Shown: in pieces, positions 5,914-12,148 of the stretch
Position numbering within the stretch: position 1 is the first letter of the stretch
How the letters are laid out: every line of letters starts with the position of its first letter
Origin: CAYNVS01 sp964400725
GTDB taxonomy: Bacteria; Myxococcota_A; SURF-8; CAYNVS01
Assembly (NCBI GenBank): GCA_964400725.1
Contig: CAYNVS010000068.1
Span: 1 to 12,148 of the forward strand
DNA: 12,148 nt
Direction: 5' to 3'
Position numbers and translations under genes: made by a program
The notes under the pieces: model-generated
Database searches by the model: none
What the model saw: the letters and a program-made list of their open reading frames with translations, nothing else
Told to the model about the DNA's origin: nothing

Positions 5914-6549
5914 ATGAAAAAGAGGATTTTCATTTTTTTAACCGCGGCGCTGATAATGACCGCCGGATGCGCCGCCTGCCAAAAAAGCGGAGGCGGAGCC
6001 GCATTGAAAGGAGAAACCAAAATGCAGCAGAAGAACGGAAAACTAATGGGTCGCCTGACGACCAACATGGGAGCCATCGAGTTCGAGCTTTTCGAGGACA
6101 AAGCTCCCGTTACGGTCGATAATTTCGTCGGCCTTGCGACGGGCGTAAAGGAATGGGTCGATCCGCGCTCGCTTATGAAGCAGAAAAAACCGTTTTATAA
6201 CGGTCTTATCTTTCACCGCGTAATCCCCGAATTTATGATTCAAACCGGATGCCCGCTGGGGACCGGCACCGGCAATCCCGGTTATAAGTTTAAAGACGAA
6301 TTCGCGCCCGACCTTACGTTCAACATTCCGGGGAGGCTCGGCATGGCGAACGCAGGCGCCAACGACAACGGCTCGCAGTTCTTCATCACCGAAATTCCCA
6401 CGCCTTGGCTTGACGGCAAACACACCGTTTTCGGACAAGTTACCGCCGGGCTCGATATAGTAAAGAAAATCGCCCGCGTTCCCCGCGACCGCCGCGACAA
6501 ACCTCTTGAGCCGGTCGTAATTCAGAACGTAGAAATATTTAGGCAATAG
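5914..6549 (+). CDS. Cyclophilin-type peptidyl-prolyl isomerase, probable lipoprotein
   Basis: Catalyses cis-trans isomerisation of X-Pro bonds during protein folding. The 211-residue form has a signal peptide (MKKRIFIFLTAALIM) and a lipobox-like TAGC with Cys19 as the predicted lipidation site, then a Gly-rich linker. The cyclophilin domain runs from about residue 47: LTTNMGAIEFELFEDKAPVTVDNFVGLATG, the catalytic FHRVIPEFMIQTGCPLGTGTGNPGY (in part), MANAGANDNGSQFFIT, and WLDGKHTVFGQV. An in-frame ATG at 6022 (residue 37) has AAAGGAG eight bases upstream and may make a cytosolic 175-residue form. Ribosome site GAGGA precedes the long start. It is 18 bases behind asd and probably cotranscribed. 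Confidence 0.94.
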   Translation: MKKRIFIFLTAALIMTAGCAACQKSGGGAALKGETKMQQKNGKLMGRLTTNMGAIEFELFEDKAPVTVDNFVGLATGVKEWVDPRSLMKQKKPFYNGLIFHRVIPEFMIQTGCPLGTGTGNPGYKFKDEFAPDLTFNIPGRLGMANAGANDNGSQFFITEIPTPWLDGKHTVFGQVTAGLDIVKKIARVPRDRRDKPLEPVVIQNVEIFRQ

Positions 6550-6568
6550 CCGTTAAATAAAATCAACT

Positions 6569-6600
6569 AAAAGGACGAATGCGGCTGCGTTCGTCCTTTT
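6569..6600 (+). terminator. Intrinsic terminator after the asd operon
   Basis: A 14-pair stem (6569-6582 with 6587-6600, one T-G pair) closes a GGCT tetraloop. The right arm ends in TTTT and the left begins with AAAA, so it could also act on the minus strand. The T-run is short, which makes it weaker than the rpsI terminator. Confidence 0.8.
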
Positions 6601-6669
6601 GCTGTTTCGATAGACTTTTAGAAGTTTAGTTCCGCCGCCTTTTGGCTTTCGCGCGCGTATAAATAGAAT

Positions 6670-6697
6670 TTGAGAGCTAAAACCGCAAAATTTTAAT
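6670..6697 (+). promoter_or_regulatory. Candidate promoter of the ECF sigma operon
   Basis: TTGAGA (6670-6675, five of six) and TTTAAT (6692-6697, five of six) are spaced by 16 bases, giving a start near 6704. This is a sigma70-type site; I found no convincing GGAAC-type ECF autoregulatory promoter in the 150 bases before the gene. TATAAA at 6658-6663 is an alternative -10 without a good -35. Confidence 0.4.
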
Positions 6698-6751
6698 TAA
6701 CATGGAATAAAAACCGCGCCGGAATTGTTGTTAAATGCAAGAGGCATTGAC

Positions 6752-7453
6752 ATGGCTTTATTCGCGTCTAAAAAAACCGACAAAAGGGTCAGATTCGAGC
6801 GGGAGGCTCTGCCGCTTCTGAACGATATGTACGCCTTGGCGCGGTATTATACGCGCAACGGCGACGACGCCGAGGACATCGTTCAAGAAACTTTCGCGAA
6901 AGCGTACAAAGATTTTGACAGCTACCGCGAAGGGACGAACATTAGAGCGTGGCTGGCGAGAATTCTGACCAACACGTTTCTTAACGCGGTTCGTAAAAAT
7001 AAAACCGAGGGCGAGCGCATAACCAAAACCGTAGATTTTTCAGAAATTGAGGAGCGGACGCCGGGCGATGAAAATCCGTCCGAAGCCGCTCTTCCAGGTT
7101 TCTTTTCCTATCACGATTTATCCGACGAAGTGCTGAAAGCGCTGAACGCTCTTCCAGACGAGATGCGCTCCGTGGTCGTTCTTTCCGACCTGCTCGATTA
7201 CAGCTACACTGAAATTGTTGAAATATCGGGATCCCCTCTGGGCACGGTGATGAGCAGGCTGCACCGCGGACGCTCCGCTCTGCGCAAGGCTCTATCCGAG
7301 TTCGCGCGGAGGGAAGGCTACGTAAAAAACGTCGGCAAAGCGCCCGGCGGCGAAAAAGAAACGGAGGACGAAGACAGGGCGCGTCAGGATTCCAAACTGG
7401 TTTATTTACGCGGCGATAAAGTCAAAGGCGGCGAGCATGAAAACCTGCAATGA
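6752..7453 (+). CDS. ECF (extracytoplasmic function) RNA polymerase sigma factor
   Basis: A 233-residue group IV sigma factor, RpoE/SigH-like. Region 2 lies at about residues 20-84 (NDMYALARYYTRNGDDAEDIVQETF in part, then FDSYREGTNIRAWLARILTNTFLNAVRK). Region 4 lies at 126-184 (LNALPDEMRSVVVLSDLLDYSYTEIVEI, then SPLGTVMSRLHRGRSALRKAL), with its helix-turn-helix. A charged tail of about 48 residues (185-233) beyond region 4 is unusual. AAGAGG lies seven bases before ATG 6752; an open frame from TTG 6725 is judged less likely. The stop overlaps the anti-sigma start by 17 bases, so the pair is coupled. Confidence 0.95.
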   Translation: MALFASKKTDKRVRFEREALPLLNDMYALARYYTRNGDDAEDIVQETFAKAYKDFDSYREGTNIRAWLARILTNTFLNAVRKNKTEGERITKTVDFSEIEERTPGDENPSEAALPGFFSYHDLSDEVLKALNALPDEMRSVVVLSDLLDYSYTEIVEISGSPLGTVMSRLHRGRSALRKALSEFARREGYVKNVGKAPGGEKETEDEDRARQDSKLVYLRGDKVKGGEHENLQ

Positions 7454-8222
7454 CGTTGAAAAATTATTGCCGTACCTGCTGAAAGGCGAACTTGACGGCG
7501 AAGAGCTTGCCGAGGCTCGGCTGCACGTCTCGTTCTGTCCAAGTTGCAAGGCGGCTTACGAAAGAGAGCTTGAACTCTCCGATTTGATTAAAAGCGTCCG
7601 AGCCAAGGAAGAACCGGCTCCGAAGCGGTTGGAAACAAAAATCGTAAAACGGATTGCGGCGCTGGAAAAAGAGGAAAGACCGTCGCCGATATTTGGCGCG
7701 GCTTGGCGCGTGGCGGCAAGCGCCGCGGCAAGCGTGGCTATAGTTCTTTTCGCGATGTTCATTTCCAACGACAAAGGCTCTTCGCGGGACGAAACCGAGG
7801 CGCTTTTTTCGGAAGCGAGCCTAAGGCACGCCAAATCGCTGCCGCTGGAAATTAAAACCGAAGACCCGCAAAGCGTATTGTCGTGGTTCGACGGCAAAGT
7901 GGATTTTGGTCTTCCGCAAATTCCGGTGCAGAACGCCGCGATTAAAATCGAGGGAGGAAGGCTTACGCACGTTAAAAATCATCAGGCCGCCCAAATTGTT
8001 TTCCGTTCTCCGATGGGAAGCCGCATGAGTCTGCTGGTTTACGAAAACCAAGGAAAATTTAAGCCCGCCGAAGCTAAAAGCGTAAATATGAAAGGAAAGA
8101 ATTATTACATATCGCGCGCTCACGGCTTCAACGTGGTAACATGGAAAGACGAAGACCTGCTCTATACTTTGGTAGGTCAAGAGCAGCCGGATTCGCTAAT
8201 AAACTTTGTGGGTATAAGATAA
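7437..8222 (+). CDS. Membrane-anchored zinc anti-sigma factor
   Basis: A 261-residue partner of the upstream sigma factor, expected to hold it inactive until an envelope signal. The N-terminus has the zinc anti-sigma motif H30-x3-C34-x2-C37 (HVSFCPSC) in a helical cytoplasmic domain. One membrane segment follows at about residues 89-109 (AWRVAASAAASVAIVLFAMF). The periplasmic part, residues 110-261, has no recognised named domain. It contains VLSWFDGKVDFGLP and the C-terminal YYISRAHGFNVVTWKDEDLLYTLVG (in part), a pattern familiar from ECF anti-sigma sensor domains. The inducing signal cannot be read from sequence. Overlap with the sigma gene supports stoichiometric synthesis. Confidence 0.92.
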   Translation: MKTCNDVEKLLPYLLKGELDGEELAEARLHVSFCPSCKAAYERELELSDLIKSVRAKEEPAPKRLETKIVKRIAALEKEERPSPIFGAAWRVAASAAASVAIVLFAMFISNDKGSSRDETEALFSEASLRHAKSLPLEIKTEDPQSVLSWFDGKVDFGLPQIPVQNAAIKIEGGRLTHVKNHQAAQIVFRSPMGSRMSLLVYENQGKFKPAEAKSVNMKGKNYYISRAHGFNVVTWKDEDLLYTLVGQEQPDSLINFVGIR

Positions 8223-8246
8223 AAAACAAAAGAAATATTGCGCGCG

Positions 8247-8280
8247 AAAACCCGCCGTTTAAGGCGGGTTTTGTTTTTTT
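8247..8280. terminator. Terminator between convergent anti-sigma and purN genes
   Basis: AAAACCCGCC (8247-8256) pairs with GGCGGGTTTT (8263-8272) around a six-base loop. On the plus strand it is followed by a T-rich run to 8280, a strong terminator for the sigma operon. On the minus strand the U-run is only four bases, so termination of purN transcripts is possible but weaker. Confidence 0.88.
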
Positions 8281-8290
8281 ATTTTGCGGA

Positions 8291-8995
8291 TTACTTAGTC
8301 TGCCAGCCGCGCGCTTGATCGGGCGGCAGTATTTTAGTTTTTCTTCCTTCTACGACTATTCGTCCGTCGGCGTAAAGTTGAACGGAGGCGGGAAGCAGTC
8401 GGTGCTCCTGCTCAAGAATGCGCTTTTGAAGCGCGTCGCGGTCGTCCTCCTCCATAACGGCGACCGCTTTCTGCAATATTATAGGCCCGTGGTCGCACGC
8501 CTCGTCGACAAAATGAGTAGTGCAGCCGCTTATTTTGACGCCGTATTCAAATGCCTGCGTCTGCGCGTCAACTCCGGGGAAACTCGGCAGCAGCGCCGGA
8601 TGAATGTTAATTATCCGTTGAGGGAATTCGCCGACGAAGCGCGGCGATAGAATGCGCATGAATCCGGCCAATACGACGAGGCGCGTTCCGCAGCCTAGTA
8701 GAATTTCGATAAGTTTATCCTCGAAAGCCGCCCGGTCTTTGCCGTAATCTTTGTGATTTACGACGACGGCCGGAATTCCGGCCTTTTGCGCCCGAGCAAG
8801 GCCGTACGCGTCCGGAACGTTTGAAATTACGACTTTGATTTCAGCGTAAAGCGAGCCAGCCGCGATTTCGTCGATAATCGCCTGAAGATTGCTGCCGGAG
8901 CCCGATACGAGAACTCCTATCGGAAGCGGCGCCCACGTTCTTTCAATAACGGGAAAAAGCCGGTTCCGCTCTTCCGCCTCTGTTGAATGCGTCAT
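8291..8995 (-). CDS. purN: Phosphoribosylglycinamide formyltransferase (GAR transformylase 1)
   Basis: Transfers a formyl group from 10-formyltetrahydrofolate to GAR in the third step of de novo purine synthesis. The 234-residue protein has the GAR-binding loop SGSGSNLQAIID (from residue 31), AGFMRILSP, and the active-site stretch IINIHPALLPSFPG. Asn130, His132 and Asp168 match E. coli Asn106, His108 and Asp144 with a constant offset of 24. That offset is an N-terminal extension of about 25 residues (MTHSTEAEERNRLF...). The open frame reaches farther upstream, but this would overlap the coiled-coil gene in another frame, so ATG 8995 is chosen. It starts 14 bases after that gene's stop, so the two are cotranscribed. 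Confidence 0.95.
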   Translation of the reverse strand: MTHSTEAEERNRLFPVIERTWAPLPIGVLVSGSGSNLQAIIDEIAAGSLYAEIKVVISNVPDAYGLARAQKAGIPAVVVNHKDYGKDRAAFEDKLIEILLGCGTRLVVLAGFMRILSPRFVGEFPQRIINIHPALLPSFPGVDAQTQAFEYGVKISGCTTHFVDEACDHGPIILQKAVAVMEEDDRDALQKRILEQEHRLLPASVQLYADGRIVVEGRKTKILPPDQARGWQTK

Positions 8996-9009
8996 ATTTT
9001 GCGCCTGCG

Positions 9010-10533
9010 TTATTTCTTGCCGGGGTCGAAAAGTTTGCCGCGTGCCTTTGCGGCTTCTTCCTCGGCCTTGGTCAGCGCGAGGTTTATTTCTGTTTTGACG
9101 AGCCTGTATTCCAGATTGCTGACCGTTTCCTGCATTCTGTTGATGCACTTAATCAGATCGTCCTGCTTGCTCATAAGCGCGTCAATCTTTTTCTCTCTGT
9201 CTTTTATAACCTCGGCTAGTTCGTCCGCCTTTGAGGGCTGCGGACGATTGCGCTCTTCTTTCAGAGCTTTATTTTCGCTGGAAAGCGCGAACACCGACGA
9301 TTGAAGCTGATCGATTGCGGTCAGAAGCGAGCGCCGTTCGTCGCGCCACGTGTCGGAGAAGGCTTTGTCGTAGGCGTTTTGATGCGTTTCTCTGGCGACT
9401 TCGTCTATTTGCTCGTAAGTTTTTTCTAAATCGAGAACCCGCTGCTCCAGCCTTTCTTTCTCTAAAATCATCTCTTCCAGTTTAAGCGGCGACATTTGGA
9501 AGGCCTCAAGATAAGGTTTCCAAATCGCCCACTGCGCGTTTACAAGCTCTATTTCAGCCAAGTGCTTGGCTTCTATATCGTTGAGTTTCTTGACCGCGGC
9601 GGCAAGCTCGGAAACGAGACGCTCGTTTTCCTGCCGGATGTCGCTTTGCTGTTGGTTCTGCGCTTGTATTATAGCGGCAAGTCCCTTGGTTTCCTCTTCG
9701 AGCCGCTCGATTGTAACGGACATCTCAGTCGCTTCGTCGTTGCCTTTTGCAAGCCCTTCCTCAAGCATCCGTTCAAGCTGGGCGATTTTTTGCAGCGAAC
9801 TGGTTAATTTAGAATTTGCAAGCGCTAAGTTTTCGTCTTTTTTGGCTATTAACGCTGAAAGATACTCGGAACTGCGCATTTCGTCCGAAAGTCTGCGGTC
9901 GAGGTCTTCGATTTGCGCGTAAAGTTTTTGTATTTCCGAAATGTCGGCGATTTCCGCGTGATTGAGCTCGGTAAAAACCGGGCTTTCGGAAAGCACTATT
10001 AAAAGGTTGTCCCGCTCGTTCGCCGCTTCGGCTAACGCGCTTTCGGCCTTTAGTCTGTCCTCGACCGCTTTTTCAAGAAGAGATTTCAGCCTCTCGATTT
10101 CCTTTTGATTTGCGTCGTCGGATAAAACCGCCGGGCGAGCTTTGCGGGCCTCGTCAAGCTGCAATAAGGCGTCGGCCAAAGCGGTTTCTTTCTCTTTTAG
10201 AGCCGCTAAAAGCGATTGAACCTGATCGCCCGCGTAGTCGAGCCTGCTCGCCAGAGACGCTTTCTCGTTTTCTACGTTGGCGACTATCGCTTCAAGGCTG
10301 CTGATGGTCAAACGGTCGCGCTCGTAGCGTTCCTTCATCCGCTCGTTCTGCTCGCGAAGCTCTCTCAGCGAGTCGTTTTGCTGCTTTAGCTCCTGTATGC
10401 TCTGCTCGGCGGCTACGAGTTTATCCTTGAGTTTGGATAGCCGCTTTGTATGAAGAAGTTCGATGGTTTCCGAGAGATGAATCTCGAACTCGTCCGTCTG
10501 GTTTGTTTCTTTCGGGTCGATATAATCGCTCAT
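9010..10533 (-). CDS. Long coiled-coil protein, function unknown
   Basis: A 507-residue soluble protein with no signal peptide, membrane segment or nucleotide-binding motif. It is almost all heptad-like coiled coil from about residue 20 to 500. Likely breaks occur at about 132-142 (ARPAVLSDD), 183-200 (ESPVFTELNHAEIADISE), 333-352 (AQWAIWKPYLEAFQMSPLKL) and 428-436. The Trp/aromatic break in the middle may be a hinge or docking site. It has a single cysteine (C463). Composition (Glu, Leu, Lys, Ala, Gln) is like SMC or tropomyosin-type rods, so weak hits to such families would mean little. AAAGG lies seven bases before the ATG. It shares an operon with purN and is divergent from the response regulator. 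Confidence 0.88.
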   Translation of the reverse strand: MSDYIDPKETNQTDEFEIHLSETIELLHTKRLSKLKDKLVAAEQSIQELKQQNDSLRELREQNERMKERYERDRLTISSLEAIVANVENEKASLASRLDYAGDQVQSLLAALKEKETALADALLQLDEARKARPAVLSDDANQKEIERLKSLLEKAVEDRLKAESALAEAANERDNLLIVLSESPVFTELNHAEIADISEIQKLYAQIEDLDRRLSDEMRSSEYLSALIAKKDENLALANSKLTSSLQKIAQLERMLEEGLAKGNDEATEMSVTIERLEEETKGLAAIIQAQNQQQSDIRQENERLVSELAAAVKKLNDIEAKHLAEIELVNAQWAIWKPYLEAFQMSPLKLEEMILEKERLEQRVLDLEKTYEQIDEVARETHQNAYDKAFSDTWRDERRSLLTAIDQLQSSVFALSSENKALKEERNRPQPSKADELAEVIKDREKKIDALMSKQDDLIKCINRMQETVSNLEYRLVKTEINLALTKAEEEAAKARGKLFDPGKK

Positions 10534-10785
10534 ATGACAACCTTTGAGCCGTACTTTGCGAATTACAAAATGATATTAACCGTAAACCGATTAAAATAAC
10601 GCAACACAAATTTTACATGTATTTTGTATTTTACGCAAATATTTGACCAACATTAAATTTAATTTTAATATATCTTCCGGCGAAATAAAAAATCTGTTGA
10701 TTAATTGGCAGGTTGCGTATTATTTATAACCTTAAGCGGCATTTATTTAATCGCGAAGCGGAGAGCGACGAGACTCGGATACGGT
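10534..10785. promoter_or_regulatory. AT-rich divergent promoter region between the coiled-coil gene and the response regulator
   Basis: About 250 bases without a gene. Several weak promoter-like hexamers exist in both directions but none stands out; TTGATT (10697-10702) with TATTAT (10718-10723, 15-base spacer) is one plus-strand option. GTTGCGT occurs facing each gene: plus at 10712-10718 and minus at 10599-10605, followed in both cases by an AT-rich run. A further minus-strand TTTGCGT lies at 10633-10639. These may be a shared regulatory site. Confidence 0.4.
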
Positions 10786-12148
10786 ATGGACGCAAAAATT
10801 TTAATAGTTGACGACGACCCGGCGATAAGAAACGTATGGGACGAATACCTTTCCCTAAAAGGATTTACCGTAATAACCGCCGGCACTTCAAGGGAAGCCC
10901 AGTCAAAACTCGAAGGAGCGAAGTTCAATCTTTTAATCGTTGACGCTCTGCTGCCCGACACGGACGGGTTTCGGCTCGTTGCCGACATACGCGCCAAGGA
11001 AGAATACAAAGAGACGCCTATAATTATGATTTCAGGCGTTTACAGGTCGGCCAAGCACGGCGCGAGCGCCATACACGATCTCGGCGTAAGCATTTACATC
11101 GACAAGCCGATTACGCCCGAAACGATAGAGTGTGAAATTTTAAAAATTCTCGCCCCGAAAAAAAAATACGATCCCGTAAGAGACCAAGCCGCGCAAAGAT
11201 TCGAAGCAAAAAAGGATTCGGGACATTTTTATCTGTTAAACCCGCTTGACGCTCCGTTGTCGGGACGAGTTGAAAACTGTCCTATTCCGGTTGTATTCAA
11301 TAAAATATTCCGCTATCAGCTTCGCGGCGCGCTGCAGATTAAAAACGGCGATTTATATAAAATCATTGCGTTCAACAAAGGAAACGCAATCGGCGCAAGC
11401 TCCAACGTCGTAAGCGAATGCCTCGGACAAACATTGGTTAGAATGGGACGAATAACCGAAGAGCAGAACAGAATCTCGCTCGAATTCGTCAAACAAACCG
11501 GCAGAAAACAAGGCGACGCGCTGGTCGCAAAGGGTTTCATATACCCGTACGAGCTTCCCGGATTCCTCATACGTCATCAGGAAGACCGCATTATGTCTTC
11601 CTTTGAAATGACCGCCGGAGACTACGTCTTTCAAAAACTCGACGAGGTTCCTTCAACCTTCGTAAACGTCGAAAAGAATACGCCGACATTAATTAAAGAA
11701 GGGATTATGAATTATCTTCCCGCCGGGTGGATATGGATTAACGCTTTTGAAAATTATAAATATTACGCGATAGGCGCGACTGGCGAAGGTCAGGCCTTTT
11801 CATCCAAAGCGTTCTTTAACAAAGCGGAGCTTAAATTTCTTGCGTCTCTTGATTTCTCAAAAAATTTCGACGAAACCATCGAGTCTTCTCCGTTCGATCA
11901 GAACGTAACCGAGAGGCTTTTGTTCGTATGGATAGTAACCGGTATGGCCGCGCTTAAAAAGTCCGAAGAGCCCAGAAGACGCGAGCCGACTTCTTTCGAC
12001 GTCGTTATTGACGAGGACGCCGAAGCTCCTTCCTCTTGGGGCGAAGAGCCTTCCCGGCCTTCAGTCAAAGACGACCTGCCTCCCCCGCCGAAGTCTACAA
12101 TATTGAATCCGGCTCCCTCCGCGCCCGCCGTAAACCGCAACGCCAGAG
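10786..12148 (+). CDS. Response regulator with PATAN (DUF4388) domain, C-terminus cut off
   Basis: The frame is open from ATG 10786 to the window end (454 codons, no stop). Residues 1-122 are a receiver domain: acidic pair D9/D10 in ILIVDDDP, phospho-acceptor D53 in LLIVDALLPDTDGF, S83 in IIMISG, and K107 in YIDKPI, so phosphorylation is likely intact. Residues about 155-290 match the PATAN/DUF4388 pattern (SGRVENCPIPVVFNKIF, GALQIKNGDLYKIIAFNKG in part, GASSNVVSECLGQTLVRMGRIT in part, then EDRIMSSFEM). Residues 300-390 are folded but unnamed; about 395-454 is an acidic, Pro/Ser-rich linker, so another domain probably follows. There is no DNA-binding domain in view. The ribosome site is weak. 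The cognate kinase is not in the window. Confidence 0.88.
   Translation, partial: MDAKILIVDDDPAIRNVWDEYLSLKGFTVITAGTSREAQSKLEGAKFNLLIVDALLPDTDGFRLVADIRAKEEYKETPIIMISGVYRSAKHGASAIHDLGVSIYIDKPITPETIECEILKILAPKKKYDPVRDQAAQRFEAKKDSGHFYLLNPLDAPLSGRVENCPIPVVFNKIFRYQLRGALQIKNGDLYKIIAFNKGNAIGASSNVVSECLGQTLVRMGRITEEQNRISLEFVKQTGRKQGDALVAKGFIYPYELPGFLIRHQEDRIMSSFEMTAGDYVFQKLDEVPSTFVNVEKNTPTLIKEGIMNYLPAGWIWINAFENYKYYAIGATGEGQAFSSKAFFNKAELKFLASLDFSKNFDETIESSPFDQNVTERLLFVWIVTGMAALKKSEEPRRREPTSFDVVIDEDAEAPSSWGEEPSRPSVKDDLPPPPKSTILNPAPSAPAVNRNAR

Noticed and set aside
6043..6546. 167-residue minus-strand open frame
   Set aside because: Exactly antisense to the cyclophilin domain; a codon-bias shadow.
8141..8650. 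169-residue plus-strand open frame
   Set aside because: Crosses the anti-sigma 3' end, a strong terminator and the antisense of purN.
8996..9148. 51-codon N-terminal extension of purN
   Set aside because: It is the out-of-frame shadow of the coiled-coil gene's 3' end, rich in Gln/Arg/Gly and unlike PurN.
10703..10718. Sigma54 promoter upstream of the response regulator
   Set aside because: TTGGCA and TTGC are present but only 6 bases separate the GG and GC elements, where 10 are required.

Overview
The window is a compact stretch of a Gram-negative bacterial chromosome, mostly housekeeping genes with no mobile element, CRISPR array, rRNA or convincing tRNA. Predicted lipoproteins, a signal-peptide-bearing beta-barrel candidate ending in Phe, and a response regulator fused to a PATAN/DUF4388 domain (an architecture typical of Myxococcota and other former deltaproteobacteria) suggest a deltaproteobacteria-like organism. 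The L33 protein is the zinc-free type, which I associate more with Bacteroidota, Planctomycetota and relatives, so placement is tentative.

Layout. Bases 1-201: 5' end of an unidentified minus-strand gene with its promoter. 225-2491: a minus-strand operon purA (adenylosuccinate synthetase), a Cys-rich exported protein, and a 132-residue helical protein, closed by an intrinsic terminator. 2492-2909: a divergent regulatory region holding promoters for purA and rpmG and a cluster of inverted repeats that may be a structured purA leader or small RNA. 2910-4732: plus-strand rpmG (L33), an outer-membrane barrel candidate, then rplM-rpsI (L13, S9) with its own promoter and a strong terminator. 4750-6600: plus-strand asd (aspartate-semialdehyde dehydrogenase) and a cyclophilin-type peptidyl-prolyl isomerase that appears to have two translation starts (lipoprotein and cytosolic forms), with a terminator. 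6670-8280: ECF sigma factor and its membrane-anchored zinc anti-sigma factor, overlapping by 17 bases, ended by a terminator shared with the convergent purN. 8291-10533: minus-strand operon of a 507-residue coiled-coil protein followed by purN. 10786-12148: the divergent response regulator-PATAN protein, cut by the window end.

Functionally the window joins two purine-synthesis enzymes in separate operons (purA in AMP synthesis, purN in the early pathway), ribosomal proteins, amino-acid/cell-wall precursor synthesis (asd), envelope folding, and two signal-transduction modules (ECF/anti-sigma and the response regulator). Several less-characterised proteins (the two genes behind purA, the barrel behind rpmG, the coiled-coil before purN) ride in operons with essential genes. 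Alternative longer reading frames upstream of purA, rpsI, rpmG, purN and the sigma factor were shortened using Shine-Dalgarno positions and family alignment.
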